Both the position numbers and the translations under genes were made by a program. Shown here piece after piece: positions 32,605-41,866 of a DNA stretch of 64,000 bases. The notes under the pieces are model-generated. The model made no database searches, was not told the DNA's origin, and was given only the letters and a program-made list of their open reading frames with translations. This DNA is from Bradyrhizobium sp. 186 (lineage in GTDB: Bacteria > Pseudomonadota > Alphaproteobacteria > Rhizobiales > Xanthobacteraceae). The first letter of the stretch is position 1; every line of letters starts with the position of its first letter. The stretch covers positions 5,642,001 through 5,706,000 of the forward strand of contig NZ_CP082164.1 in assembly GCF_023101685.1 (NCBI RefSeq). Direction: 5' to 3'.

Positions 32605-32991
32605 TTATTGCGAGCGCGGTACCTGCGGGCCGCTAGGCGCCTGGTTCTGCTGCTGCTCGTCCGCCTTCTTCAGCGAATCCAGGATGCCGCCCGAGGTCGG
32701 CGGCGCGATCGGCGCCCCTCCGGCCGGCTGGGTCTGCGACGCCGGCTGGCCGATGATCGACGCGGGCTTGCGGTCGTAGCCGGCATACCAGGACAGGAAC
32801 AGGCTGGTGAGAAAGAAGCCGGCGGCCAGGACCGCCGTTGTCCGCGACAGAAGGTTTGCGGTGCCGCGGCTCGACATGAAGCCCGCGCCTCCACCCATGC
32901 CGAGGCCGCCGCCTTCCGACTTCTGGAGCAGGACCGCGCCGATCATCACGGCAACAATCATGAGGTGGATGACGATGACAACAGTCTGCAT
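32605..32991 (-). CDS. secG: Preprotein translocase subunit SecG
   Basis: A 128-residue inner-membrane protein. It begins with a span (MQTVVIVIHLMIVAVMIGAV), then the SecG signature LLQKSEGGGLGMGGG and FMSSRGTANLLSRTT, then a second span (AVLAAGFFLTSLFLSWYAG). The C-terminal 50 residues are Pro/Gln-rich, a common alphaproteobacterial extension. It assists SecYE in protein export. The start is ATG at 32991 with GGAAGGA upstream. It lies between tpiA and pyrG, as expected in this clade. Confidence 0.95.
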   Translation of the reverse strand: MQTVVIVIHLMIVAVMIGAVLLQKSEGGGLGMGGGAGFMSSRGTANLLSRTTAVLAAGFFLTSLFLSWYAGYDRKPASIIGQPASQTQPAGGAPIAPPTSGGILDSLKKADEQQQNQAPSGPQVPRSQ

Positions 32992-33145
32992 AGTGTCCTT
33001 CCGTCACAAGCCGACAGCGCCGGTACCGGCAGCCGATCGCGCTTCGCGGGTTTTCCTGAAGTTGCGCGGTGTTACACGATCGGAAACGGCATTGCCACCC
33101 CCGATCGGCAGGACCGTACTCAGACCCATCGCGCTCCCAGGCTAG

Positions 33146-33901
33146 CTAGGGGCAGCCCTTGGCAATCGCAAGGAAATCGGTCGCCTTCAGGCTGGCGCCG
33201 CCGACCAATGCGCCGTCGACGTTTTTGACCGCCATCAGCTCGGCTGCGTTCGAAGGCTTGACCGAGCCGCCGTACAGGATGCGCATCTTGGCGCCGTCGT
33301 CCCTAAACCGGGAGGTCAGAAGTTCCCGGATAAAGCCATGAATCTGTTCGACATCCTTGGCGGTAGGGGTCAGGCCGGTGCCGATCGCCCAGACCGGCTC
33401 ATAGGCCACGACCAGATTGGCCGCGGTCGAGCCGTCCGGCAGCGATCCGTCGAGCTGGCCGCGCAGGATGTCCAGGGTCTGGCCGGCATCACGCTGGGTC
33501 TGCGTCTCGCCGACGCACACGATCGCCATGACCCCGGCCCGCCAAGCCGCCTCGGCCTTCTGCTTCACCAGGGCGTCGCCCTCGCCGTGGTCGGCACGGC
33601 GCTCGGAATGGCCGACGATGATGGCGGTCGCGCCCGCATCGGCCAGCATTTCGGCAGCGATATCGCCGGTATGGGCCCCCGAAGCCTTGGGGTGGCAATC
33701 CTGCGCCCCCACCGCGACCGCCTTGCCGCGCGCCTTCTCGACGAAGGCCGCGATCAGGGTCGCCGGCGGACAGACCAGCAGATCGGCCTTGCCGGTCACC
33801 TCTGCCGCACCATTGAGCATGGCGTCGAATTCGGCAGACGAGGCTTTCAGGCCATTCATTTTCCAGTTTCCGGCGATCAGCGGTCGGATGGCGTCGGTCA
33901 T
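33146..33901 (-). CDS. tpiA: Triosephosphate isomerase
   Basis: A 251-residue glycolytic isomerase of dihydroxyacetone phosphate and glyceraldehyde 3-phosphate. Motifs: [11 protein letters not shown] with the catalytic Lys, IIVGHSERR with the catalytic His, [11 protein letters not shown] with the catalytic Glu, and [12 protein letters not shown] for phosphate binding. The start is ATG at 33901; an ATG five codons upstream (33916) is possible but adds non-conserved residues. It is divergent from ppiD across a 231-base region and leads the run tpiA-secG-pyrG. Confidence 0.96.
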   Translation of the reverse strand: MTDAIRPLIAGNWKMNGLKASSAEFDAMLNGAAEVTGKADLLVCPPATLIAAFVEKARGKAVAVGAQDCHPKASGAHTGDIAAEMLADAGATAIIVGHSERRADHGEGDALVKQKAEAAWRAGVMAIVCVGETQTQRDAGQTLDILRGQLDGSLPDGSTAANLVVAYEPVWAIGTGLTPTAKDVEQIHGFIRELLTSRFRDDGAKMRILYGGSVKPSNAAELMAVKNVDGALVGGASLKATDFLAIAKGCP

Positions 33902-34132
33902 GTCAATTTCCAGCAAGATTGGGCGAGATTGGCTTGTGCATGCGCTAGCAGAGGAGCCGCGGCAGTTCCAGAGACCAGGGGCTTTTAACCGCAGGGATCG
34001 AGAGCCGCCTGACCCGAGGTTGCGGGGGGAAAGCCGCCACTTTATGATGATCTATCAATTTGGTGACGCGCTTCTGCGGAATCTGCATTAAGACGCGCTC
34101 CCGTTCCCCTCCTGCCAAACAAGTTGGACCAA

Positions 34133-36031
34133 ATGCTTCGAGGAATGCGCAAGGCCTCATCAAACTGGCTCGGCAAGACCATTATGGCCGTGGTGATGGG
34201 CGTGTTGATCGTCAGTTTCGGCGTTTGGGGCATCGCCGACATCTTCAAAGGCTTCGGGCAGTCCACGGTGGCCAAGGTCGGAGGCACCGAGATTTCGCTG
34301 AACGAGTTCCGGCAGACCTATACCGACCGCCTTCAGCAGATCAGCCGCCAGTTCGGCCGGCCCCTCACCCCTGACCAGGCCCGCTCGTTCGGGCTCGACC
34401 GTCAGGTGCTCCAGCAGGCGATCGCGGAAGCAGCCCTCGATGAAGAGGCGCGCCGGCTCAGGCTGGGCCAGTCCGACGACCAGATCCGCCAGTTCATCAT
34501 GAGCGATCCGAACTTCAAGGGCGTCGGTGGCAACTTCGATCCGAACCGCTTCCAGGCCGTGATCCGCAATTTCGGCTACACCGAGCAGCGTTACGTCGCC
34601 GACCAGCGTAAGGTGTCGCTGCGCCGGCAGATCACCGGCACGATCGGTGCCGGCCTCGAGCCGCCGAAGGCGATGATCGACGTGCTGACGCGCTTCCAGA
34701 ACGAGCGGCGCGCGATCGAGTTTGTCAGGCTCGACGCCGCGCAGGCAGGTCAGATCGACGCGCCCTCGCCCGAGGCGCTGGCAGCCTATTTCGAGGATCA
34801 CAAGGTCCAGTTCCGCGCGCCTGAATTTCGCAAAATCGCCTTCGTCGTGATCTCGCCGGAGGAGATCGGCAAGTGGACTGACGTCTCCGACGACGACGCG
34901 AAAAAGCTGTTCGACCAGCGCAAGGACCGACTCGGTACGCCGGAGAAGCGACAGATCCACCAGATCGTATTCCCCAACGCGACCGAGGCGCAGACCGCGC
35001 GTGAACGGCTCGCCGGCGGGTTGTCGTTCGAGGATCTCGGCAAGGAGCGTGGGCTGAGCGCTTCCGACGTCGACCTCGGGCTCGTGACCAAGTCCGCGCT
35101 CGACCCTGCGGTCGGAGACGCCGCCTTCGCGCTTCCCGCGGGCGAGATCAGCCAGCCGATCCAGGGCGGTCTCGGCACGGCGATCGTCAAGGTCGACAAG
35201 ATCGAGCCGGGTGTCGAGGCGAACTACGCCAGCCTCGTCGGCGACATCAAGCGCGAGATCGCCACCGAGCGCGCGCGCGTCAAGGTCGCGGAGCTCCGCG
35301 ACAAGATGGAAGACGAGCGCGGCGGCGGCGCCAGCGTGATCGACGCGTCGCAGAAGCTCGGGCTCACGGCAGTGACCGTCGAGGCGGTCGACCGCTCCGG
35401 TCGCGCGCCCAACGGCCAGCCCGTCGCCAACATCCCGCAGGGCCTCGACGTCGTCTCGCAGGCCTTCAACAGCGACGTCGGCATCGACAACGATCCGATC
35501 TCGTTCCGCGGCGGCTATGTCTGGTACGACGTGATCGCGATCACGCCTTCGCGCGACCGCAATCTCGATGAGGTCCGCGACCAGGTCGAGGCGCGCTGGC
35601 GCCAGGACCAGGTCGCCGCCAAGCTCAAGACCAAGGCGACCGAGATGGTGCAGAAGCTCGAGCCGGGCGGCAAGCTCGCTGATGAAGCCGCCGCAATCGG
35701 CACCAAGGTCGAGACCACCACCGGCTTCAAGCGCGACGACACGCCCGCCGGCGTGCCCGCAGCCGTCGTTTCGGCCGCCTTCCGCACCGCCAAGGGCGGT
35801 GTCGGACAGACGCCTGTGAACGGCGGCAGCGAAGTCATCGTCTTCCGCGTCACCGACATCATCGATCCCGCGGCCGACGCCGCCTCCGACGCCGTCAAGA
35901 AACTGAAGGACAGCCTCGACCGCGCGCTGACCGAGGAGCAGGTCGCTTCCTACGTCAACAAGCTTGAAACCGACATCGGGACCACCATTAATCAGGCCGC
36001 CTTCGCGCAGGTGACGGGCGCGAACCAGTAA
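34133..36031 (+). CDS. ppiD: Membrane-anchored peptidyl-prolyl isomerase (PpiD/SurA_N family)
   Basis: A 632-residue periplasmic folding factor. After a short basic N-terminus there is one membrane anchor (TIMAVVMGVLIVSFGVWGIA), then a SurA_N-like helical chaperone region (LNEFRQTYTDRLQQISRQFG), and a parvulin-like domain at about residues 265-375 (KRQIHQIVFPNATEAQTARE, DLGLVTKSALDPAVGDAAFA). This is the PpiD layout, with the C-terminal half more variable. The start is ATG at 34133; a TTG nine bases earlier is the alternative. In this clade it sits next to tpiA and trpD, as here. Confidence 0.9.
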   Translation: MLRGMRKASSNWLGKTIMAVVMGVLIVSFGVWGIADIFKGFGQSTVAKVGGTEISLNEFRQTYTDRLQQISRQFGRPLTPDQARSFGLDRQVLQQAIAEAALDEEARRLRLGQSDDQIRQFIMSDPNFKGVGGNFDPNRFQAVIRNFGYTEQRYVADQRKVSLRRQITGTIGAGLEPPKAMIDVLTRFQNERRAIEFVRLDAAQAGQIDAPSPEALAAYFEDHKVQFRAPEFRKIAFVVISPEEIGKWTDVSDDDAKKLFDQRKDRLGTPEKRQIHQIVFPNATEAQTARERLAGGLSFEDLGKERGLSASDVDLGLVTKSALDPAVGDAAFALPAGEISQPIQGGLGTAIVKVDKIEPGVEANYASLVGDIKREIATERARVKVAELRDKMEDERGGGASVIDASQKLGLTAVTVEAVDRSGRAPNGQPVANIPQGLDVVSQAFNSDVGIDNDPISFRGGYVWYDVIAITPSRDRNLDEVRDQVEARWRQDQVAAKLKTKATEMVQKLEPGGKLADEAAAIGTKVETTTGFKRDDTPAGVPAAVVSAAFRTAKGGVGQTPVNGGSEVIVFRVTDIIDPAADAASDAVKKLKDSLDRALTEEQVASYVNKLETDIGTTINQAAFAQVTGANQ

Positions 36032-36049
36032 AGCAGTTGAAAGCACGCG

Positions 36050-37063
36050 ATGGACGACCTGAAATCGATCATTGGAAAAGTGGCGACCGGCGCCAGCCTG
36101 TCGCGTGACGAAGCGGCTTCCGCCTTCGACGCCATGATGTCCGGCGAGGCCACGCCCTCGCAAATGGGCGGCCTTCTGATGGCGCTGCGGGTGCGCGGCG
36201 AGACCGTGGACGAGATCACCGGCGCAGTCTCGGCGATGCGCTCCAAGATGCTGACCGTGACGGCACCGCCTGAGGCCGTGGACATCGTCGGCACCGGCGG
36301 CGACGGCTCCGGCTCGGTCAACGTCTCGACCTGCGCCTCCTTCATCGTCTCGGGCGCCGGCCTGCCGGTGGCCAAGCACGGCAACCGCGCGCTGTCGTCG
36401 CGCTCGGGAGCGGCCGACGTGCTGGCTGCGCTCGGCGTGAAGATCGATCTGAGGCCCGAGCAGGTCGGACTCTGCGTGCGCGAATGCGGCATCGGCTTCA
36501 TGTTCGCCCCCGCTCACCACCCGGCCATGAAGAACGTCGGCCCGACCCGGGTCGAGCTCGCCACACGCACGATCTTCAACCTGCTCGGACCGCTGTCCAA
36601 CCCGGCCGGAGTGAAGCGGCAGATGGTCGGCGTGTTCTCGCGGCAATGGGTGCAGCCGCTGGCGCAGGTGCTGAAGAATCTCGGCTCCGAATCCGCCTGG
36701 GTCGTGCACGGCTCCGATGGCCTCGACGAGATCACCCTCACCGGCCCGACCTTCGTCACCGCACTGCACAACGGCGAAATCAGGAACTTTGAGGTGACGC
36801 CGGAGGAAGCCGGCCTTTCGCGCTGCGACGCGGGTGCGCTCAAAGGCGGCGACGCCGACGCCAATGCGATCGCGTTGCAGAGCGTGCTCGACGGCAAGCC
36901 GAGCCCCTACCGCGACGTCGCGCTGCTGAACGCCGCCGCCGCACTGGTCGTGGCGGGGCGCGCCAAGGACCTCAAGGAGGGCGTTGCAATCGGCGCCAAG
37001 TCGCTCGACACCGGCGCGGCGAGCGCGCGGCTGAAGCATCTGATCGCGGTCTCCAACGGCTGA
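36050..37063 (+). CDS. trpD: Anthranilate phosphoribosyltransferase
   Basis: A 337-residue enzyme that transfers phosphoribose from PRPP to anthranilate in tryptophan synthesis. Motifs: [17 protein letters not shown] (PRPP diphosphate loop), [20 protein letters not shown], and [20 protein letters not shown] with [11 protein letters not shown]. The start is ATG at 36050, 18 bases after ppiD. It is followed after seven bases by trpC. The other trp genes (trpE/G, trpF, trpB, trpA) are not in this window. Confidence 0.97.
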   Translation: MDDLKSIIGKVATGASLSRDEAASAFDAMMSGEATPSQMGGLLMALRVRGETVDEITGAVSAMRSKMLTVTAPPEAVDIVGTGGDGSGSVNVSTCASFIVSGAGLPVAKHGNRALSSRSGAADVLAALGVKIDLRPEQVGLCVRECGIGFMFAPAHHPAMKNVGPTRVELATRTIFNLLGPLSNPAGVKRQMVGVFSRQWVQPLAQVLKNLGSESAWVVHGSDGLDEITLTGPTFVTALHNGEIRNFEVTPEEAGLSRCDAGALKGGDADANAIALQSVLDGKPSPYRDVALLNAAAALVVAGRAKDLKEGVAIGAKSLDTGAASARLKHLIAVSNG

Positions 37064-37070
37064 GTTTCCC

Positions 37071-37892
37071 ATGTCCGACATCCTGACCAAGATCGAAGCC
37101 TACAAGCGCGAGGAGATCGCAGCCGCCAAGCGCGCGCAGCCGCTGTCGGCTGTCGAGGCGAACGCCAAGGCACAACCCGCGCCGCGCGGCTTCGTGCGCG
37201 CGATCCGGGCCAAGCACGCCAATGGTGATTACGCGCTGATCGCCGAGGTCAAGAAGGCCTCGCCATCGAAGGGATTGATCCGCGCCGATTTCGATCCACC
37301 GCTGCTCGCCCAGGCCTATGAGGCCGGCGGCGCCGCTTGCCTGTCGGTGCTGACGGATACGCCCTCGTTCCAGGGCCATCTCGACTTCATGGTGGCGGCG
37401 CGCGCGGCGACATCGCTGCCGGTGCTGCGCAAGGATTTCATGTTCGACACCTATCAGGTGGTCGAGGCGCGCGCGCATGGCGCGGATTGCATCCTCATCA
37501 TCATGGCGGCGCTCGACGATGCGACCGCTGGGGATCTCGAAGACGCCGCCCTCGCCTACGGCATGGACGTGCTGATCGAAATCCACGACCGCGCCGAGCT
37601 CGACCGGGCGCTAAAGCTCCGCTCGCCAATGATCGGCGTCAACAACCGCAACCTGCGCACCTTCGAGACCACGCTTACGACCAGCGAGACGCTGGCGCCG
37701 CTGATTCCGCAGGAACGGCTGATGGTCGGCGAGAGCGGCATTTTCACGCCGGCGGACCTCGCCCGCCTCGAACGCGTCGGCATGTCGACCTTCCTGGTCG
37801 GCGAGAGCCTGATGCGGCAGGCCGACGTGACCGCGGCGACCCTCATGCTGCTCGCGCGCGGGGACGCCGCGCGTGCGACGGGCACGCGCTGA
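37071..37892 (+). CDS. trpC: Indole-3-glycerol phosphate synthase
   Basis: A 273-residue TIM-barrel enzyme that closes the indole ring in tryptophan synthesis. Motifs: [20 protein letters not shown] with the catalytic Lys and Glu-type residues, [31 protein letters not shown] and [11 protein letters not shown], and [12 protein letters not shown] near the C-terminus. It is monofunctional; the TrpF half of E. coli TrpC is absent. Gap to trpD is seven bases and to moaC one base, so trpD-trpC-moaC form one transcription unit. Confidence 0.97.
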   Translation: MSDILTKIEAYKREEIAAAKRAQPLSAVEANAKAQPAPRGFVRAIRAKHANGDYALIAEVKKASPSKGLIRADFDPPLLAQAYEAGGAACLSVLTDTPSFQGHLDFMVAARAATSLPVLRKDFMFDTYQVVEARAHGADCILIIMAALDDATAGDLEDAALAYGMDVLIEIHDRAELDRALKLRSPMIGVNNRNLRTFETTLTTSETLAPLIPQERLMVGESGIFTPADLARLERVGMSTFLVGESLMRQADVTAATLMLLARGDAARATGTR

Positions 37893-37893
37893 C

Positions 37894-38412
37894 ATGGCGC
37901 GCGAGCCATCGAAGACCAAGTCCGCGAAGACAATGGCCAAATCTGCCCTCACCCATATCGGCGCTTCCGGCGAGGCGCGGATGGTCGATGTGTCGGACAA
38001 GCCCGCGAGCGAGCGGCTCGCGGTCGCGCAAGGGCGCGTCGTCATGAGCAAGGCGACGCTTGAACTGATCGTCTCGGGCAACGCCAAGAAGGGCGACGTG
38101 CTCGGCACCGCGCGCATCGCCGGCATCATGGCGGCCAAGCGCACCTCGGAGCTGATCCCGCTCTGCCATCCGCTGGCGCTGTCGAAGGTCACGGTCGACA
38201 TCGAGCCCGACGCGAAACTGCCGGGTTGCCTGGTTCGCGCCAGCGTAAAGGTTACGGGCCCGACCGGCGTCGAGATGGAGGCGCTCACGGCGGTGTCGGT
38301 CGCCTGCCTCACCATCTACGACATGATCAAGGCGGTCGAACGCGGCGTGCACATCGAAGGCATCCATCTGGTCGAGAAGCTCGGCGGCAAGTCGGGGCAC
38401 TACCGCGCCTGA
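37894..38412 (+). CDS. moaC: Cyclic pyranopterin monophosphate synthase
   Basis: A 172-residue MoaC that acts after MoaA in molybdenum cofactor synthesis. Motifs: [38 protein letters not shown] followed by CHPLALSKV, and [20 protein letters not shown]. The reading from ATG at 37894 gives a short Lys/Ser-rich lead; ATG at 37933 gives the family's usual 159 residues and cannot be excluded. It follows trpC by one base. MoeA, which acts later in the same pathway, lies 8.6 kb downstream after an insertion of other genes. Confidence 0.94.
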   Translation: MAREPSKTKSAKTMAKSALTHIGASGEARMVDVSDKPASERLAVAQGRVVMSKATLELIVSGNAKKGDVLGTARIAGIMAAKRTSELIPLCHPLALSKVTVDIEPDAKLPGCLVRASVKVTGPTGVEMEALTAVSVACLTIYDMIKAVERGVHIEGIHLVEKLGGKSGHYRA

Positions 38413-38413
38413 T

Positions 38414-38566
38414 TTACTTCAACGACGAGCTGATCGATCCGAACTTTGCGCTGAGCTTGCTGCCCATGCCGTTCACCACGGTGATGATGGCAAGCGCGAT
38501 GCCGGCCGCGATCGGGCCGTATTCGATCGCGGTTGCGCCGGATTCGTCGGCGAGAAAATTCAGCAC
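38414..38566 (-). CDS. Flp/Fap-type IVb pilin, orphan, start uncertain
   Basis: The frame holds ADESGATAIEYGPIAAGIAL and then AIITVVNGMGSKLS, the hallmark of Flp pilins: cleavage after Gly with Glu and Tyr at mature positions 5 and 6, followed by a hydrophobic helix. Most homologues have Leu where this one has Pro after EYG. The frame is open to 38671, but the upstream part is not pilin-like and no ATG with a ribosome site fits; GTG at 38566 is the best internal start and gives 50 residues. No tad/cpa assembly genes are near. It may be a remnant or a lone paralogue. It ends one base from the moaC stop, convergent. Confidence 0.65.
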   Translation of the reverse strand: MLNFLADESGATAIEYGPIAAGIALAIITVVNGMGSKLSAKFGSISSSLK

Positions 38567-38774
38567 GATGGCCGGCAGGAACTGACCGGCATCGCGAGAC
38601 CTTGCGGCAATCCCTGCACGTCTCGCGCTCCGCACATCGCTTGCATTTGCGCGCGCCGATTCATCCTGCATTAACCGCGCTTCCTAACTTCTGCTCCACA
38701 TCGTTCCCGTAAACCAGCGGGTGTTTCCGGGATCAAGAATTGATCCTGGCGTGTACACGACAGCGATCGAGATC

Positions 38775-41495
38775 ATGACGAAAATCGGCAGTCGCCTCTT
38801 CGACCAGGCAGCGCTCGTGCGCAGCGGGCCGATCCGCTGGCTGGTGGTGGGTGGGATATTCCTGATCGCCGCGATCGCCATCGGCGCAACGCTGATGGCG
38901 CAGAACTTTCGCGAACGCGCGCTGCGCAACAGCAGCCGCGAGCTCGATAACACCGTGCTGCTGCTCGCGCATCATTTCGATCAGCAATTGCAGGATTTCG
39001 CTGTCATCCAGAAGGACTTCGTCGACCACGTTCGCGCGACCGGAATCACCACCGCGGAGGATTATCGCAAGCGCCTCTCGGGCCAGGACGTCCACCGGAT
39101 GCTGCGCTCGAAGATCGAGGCCCTGCCCTACATTGGTGGCGTCAACATCATCGATGCCGAAGGCAACGTGATCAATTCGTCGACGACATGGCCGGCACCG
39201 AAGGTCAATGTTGCCGATCGCGCCTATTTCCGCACCTTCCGATATGATCCCTATTCGCCCGACATCCTGATCGAGCCACTGCACAGCCGCATCTCCGGCG
39301 CTTGGACCATCCTCATCGTCCGCAAGATCGTGGGACCGAACGGCGAGTTCATGGGCGTCGTCGGGCGCGGCATCGAGCCGGCCAATTTCGAGAAATTCTT
39401 CGAGTCCGTTGTGCTCGGCGAAGGCGCCACGATCTCGATGCTGCATCGCGACGGTACGCTGCTCGCCCGTTATCCCCACGCCAGCGACTTGATGGGGCGG
39501 AACTTCAAGACGGGGGCGTTCGCACAGCAGAGGATCTTCGGGCTCGATCACTTCGCCGGGCGCTTCATCAGTCCGGTCGACGGCGACGATCGGCTGATTT
39601 CCGCGCGGGCCCTGCCCCACTTCCCGATTCTGATGATGGCCACCACAACGCGCGCGGCAGCGCTAACGGACTGGCGCGAGCAGATCGGCATCTTGATCTC
39701 GGTCGCCGGCGCGTCCGCGCTCGCCATTGCCGGCGTGCTGATCGCGATCGTGCGCAAACTGCTGGAGCAGCACAGCGCCTCCCGGGAGCGGCTGACGCTG
39801 GAAAAGCAGCGCCTCGACCGCGCCGTCAACAATATGACCCAGGGCCTCCTGCTGTTCGATGCTTCGCAGCGGCTCGTCGTGTGCAACCAGCGCTATATCG
39901 AAATGTACGGACTGTCGGCCGAGGTGGTGAAGCCCGGCTGCAGCTTCCACGACATCATCGCGCATCGCAAGGCGACCGGTTCCTTCACCGGCAATGTCGA
40001 CCAATACGTCGCGCGCGTGCTGCGCGACATCCATGTGCGCAACTCCATGGTGGTCAATACCTCCGACGGCCGCTCGATCCAGGTGGTCAACGAGCCTGTC
40101 GCCGATGGCGGCTGGGTGGCGACGCACGAGGACATCACCGAGCGGCGCCGCATCGAAGAGCGCATCACCCACCTCGCCCACTACGACGCGCTGACCGACC
40201 TGCCCAACCGCGCCATGTTCCACGAGCACCTGCGCGAAGAGCTGGCGGGCATCGTCCACGGCGAGGAGCTCGCGGTGCACTACATCGACATCGACGAGTT
40301 CAAGGGCGTCAATGACGCCTTGGGACATCTCGTCGGCGACGAGCTCCTGAGGTCGGTGGCGTCGAGTCTCAGCCGGTGCGCAGGCCCGACGGACTTCGTG
40401 GCGCGGCTCGGCGGCGACGAGTTCGCCATCGTGCAGAGCGCGGTGACCTCGCTGGATCAGGTTACCGATCTCGTCGCGCGGGTCTTCGAAGCCATTCGCT
40501 CGCCGTTCGACTGCATGGGCCATCATGTCACTACCGACGCCAGCATTGGCATCGCGCTGGCACCGGGACATGGAACGGCGCTGGACCAGATCCTGAAGAA
40601 CGCGGACATGGCGATGTACGCGGCCAAAGCCGCCGGACGCCGCACCTATCGCTTCTTCGAGCCGGAGATGGACGCCAAGGTCCGCGAGCGGCGGCAGCTG
40701 GAGATCGACCTGCGTTACGCCATCGCCCATGGCGGCCTCGAAGTCTATTACCAGCCCTGCCTCAGCCTGAAGGACGATCGCATCACCGGCTGCGAGGCGC
40801 TGGTGCGCTGGCGCCATCCCGAGCGCGGCATGGTCTCACCCGCCGAATTCATCCCGATCGCCGAGGATACCGGGCTGATCAACGAGATCGGCGAATGGGT
40901 GCTGGCCACCGCTTGTCGAGACGCAGCCGCCTGGCCCGATAATATCCGCCTCGCCGTCAACGTCTCGCCGGTGCAGTTCAAGAGCGGCACGCTGGCGCTG
41001 AAGATCATGGCGGCGCTCGCCGCCTCCAATCTACCGGCGAGCCGGCTCGAGCTCGAGATCACCGAGGCGGTGCTGATCCGCGACGACGACACTGCGCTGG
41101 CGATCCTGCATCAGCTCCGTGCCATCGGCGTGCGCATCGCGCTCGACGATTTCGGCACCGGCTATTCATCGCTGAGCTATCTGCACCGCTTCCCGTTCGA
41201 CAAGATCAAGATCGACCGCTGCTTCGTCAGCGACATCGCCGGCCCCGACGGCTCCGCCAGCATCGTGCAGGCCGTCGTCAACCTCGCCAGCGCCCGCCGC
41301 ATGACCACCACGGCCGAAGGCGTCGAGACCGAGGAGCAGCAGCGCCTGTTACGCGCGCTCGGCTGCTCCGAAATGCAGGGCTATCTGTTCAGCGCGGCGA
41401 AGCCGGCCGACAAGGTCATGGAGCTGTTCGCGCTGCATCGCAGCCGGCTTGCCCAACACGGCCACGCCGGGAGCCGCCGTCGCGAGGCGGGCTAG
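38775..41495 (+). CDS. Membrane diguanylate cyclase/phosphodiesterase with Cache, PAS, GGDEF and EAL
   Basis: A 906-residue cyclic-di-GMP enzyme. First span at about residues 22-45, a periplasmic Cache-like domain to about 280 (VNIIDAEGNVINSSTTWPAP, VGRGIEPANFEKFF), second span at about 300-322, then a PAS domain (NNMTQGLLLFDASQRLVVCN), GGDEF at about 465-620 with intact ARLGGDEFAIV, and EAL with intact CEALVRWRHPE and DDFGTGYSSLSYLHRFPFDK. Both catalytic motifs are complete, so either activity is possible. The start is ATG at 38775; an upstream GTG at 38721 adds 18 residues. It ends just before a hairpin and the IS element. Confidence 0.92.
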   Translation: MTKIGSRLFDQAALVRSGPIRWLVVGGIFLIAAIAIGATLMAQNFRERALRNSSRELDNTVLLLAHHFDQQLQDFAVIQKDFVDHVRATGITTAEDYRKRLSGQDVHRMLRSKIEALPYIGGVNIIDAEGNVINSSTTWPAPKVNVADRAYFRTFRYDPYSPDILIEPLHSRISGAWTILIVRKIVGPNGEFMGVVGRGIEPANFEKFFESVVLGEGATISMLHRDGTLLARYPHASDLMGRNFKTGAFAQQRIFGLDHFAGRFISPVDGDDRLISARALPHFPILMMATTTRAAALTDWREQIGILISVAGASALAIAGVLIAIVRKLLEQHSASRERLTLEKQRLDRAVNNMTQGLLLFDASQRLVVCNQRYIEMYGLSAEVVKPGCSFHDIIAHRKATGSFTGNVDQYVARVLRDIHVRNSMVVNTSDGRSIQVVNEPVADGGWVATHEDITERRRIEERITHLAHYDALTDLPNRAMFHEHLREELAGIVHGEELAVHYIDIDEFKGVNDALGHLVGDELLRSVASSLSRCAGPTDFVARLGGDEFAIVQSAVTSLDQVTDLVARVFEAIRSPFDCMGHHVTTDASIGIALAPGHGTALDQILKNADMAMYAAKAAGRRTYRFFEPEMDAKVRERRQLEIDLRYAIAHGGLEVYYQPCLSLKDDRITGCEALVRWRHPERGMVSPAEFIPIAEDTGLINEIGEWVLATACRDAAAWPDNIRLAVNVSPVQFKSGTLALKIMAALAASNLPASRLELEITEAVLIRDDDTALAILHQLRAIGVRIALDDFGTGYSSLSYLHRFPFDKIKIDRCFVSDIAGPDGSASIVQAVVNLASARRMTTTAEGVETEEQQRLLRALGCSEMQGYLFSAAKPADKVMELFALHRSRLAQHGHAGSRRREAG

Positions 41496-41497
41496 AG

Positions 41498-41530
41498 GAT
41501 CCGGAAAATCGCTTCGCACTTTTCCGGATC
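41498..41530. terminator. Bidirectional hairpin, also a dispersed palindrome
   Basis: GATCCGGAAAA (41498-41508) and TTTTCCGGATC (41520-41530) are perfect 11-base arms around an 11-base loop. It lies two bases after the stop of the GGDEF/EAL gene. Before the IS arrived it was also eight bases from the end of ctpA, so it probably ended both transcripts. The GATCCGGAAAA hairpin is, from memory, a recurrent intergenic motif in rhizobia. Confidence 0.75.
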
Positions 41531-41538
41531 ATGCCCTA

Positions 41539-41562
41539 GTGGTTCATCACAGTGATTTTGAC
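41539..41562 (+). repeat. Left terminal inverted repeat of the IS630 element
   Basis: The sequence starts GTGGTTCATCACAGTG and ends ATTTTGAC. It matches the inverse of 42982-43005 at 23 of 24 positions (one T/C difference). The last four codons of the winged-helix gene lie in or next to it. Confidence 0.93.
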
Positions 41563-41828
41563 GTTTTGATACCGAGCCATTCGAGGATCGGCAAGCTTTC
41601 CGGCGGCACGAGGATTTCGATGCTTCTGGGGACGCCAGGTTGACGTCGGATGAAGCCGTTTCGTTCGAGGGTGACGATCATCTGGTGGACCGAAGGCGGG
41701 CTGACGCGGAAATGGCGCTGCATGTCGGTTTCGGCGGGTGGGCGTCCGAACATGTGCGCGTAGGTGTAGATAAAGGCCAGGTAGTGTCCCTGCTTCTCCG
41801 TGAAGTGCGTGCCTGATTTTTGACTCAT
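41547..41828 (-). CDS. LexA-like winged-helix protein carried by the IS
   Basis: A 93-residue DNA-binding protein with no catalytic domain. The body FTEKQGHYLAFIYTYAHMFG, RPPAETDMQRHFRVSPPSVH and QMIVTLERNGFIRRQPG follows the LexA N-terminal winged-helix pattern (compare the true lexA in this window). It probably represses or activates the divergent transposase gene; this is inferred from the 38-base shared intergenic region. The start at 41828 (ATG) lacks a close ribosome site; a TTG at 41855 is an alternative. Its C-terminus ends SKSL, encoded by the left terminal repeat. Confidence 0.8.
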   Translation of the reverse strand: MSQKSGTHFTEKQGHYLAFIYTYAHMFGRPPAETDMQRHFRVSPPSVHQMIVTLERNGFIRRQPGVPRSIEILVPPESLPILEWLGIKTSKSL

Positions 41829-41844
41829 CGCTGGATTCGTCCCG

Positions 41845-41861
41845 GCCTCCGACAAGGAGGC
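41845..41861. promoter_or_regulatory. Inverted repeat between the two IS genes
   Basis: GCCTCC-GACAA-GGAGGC is a perfect six-base inverted repeat in the 38-base gap between the divergent genes. The right arm contains the GGAGG ribosome site of the transposase (spacing six), and the left arm gives GGAGG on the minus strand. It may be an operator for the winged-helix protein or a translation-limiting hairpin; both are inference. Confidence 0.45.
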
Positions 41862-41866
41862 GAAGC

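Noticed and set aside
34160..37090. A 976-codon open frame on the minus strand
   Set aside because: It is antisense to ppiD and trpD, which have clear family motifs. It reflects the GC-rich codon pattern of those genes and shows no family similarity.
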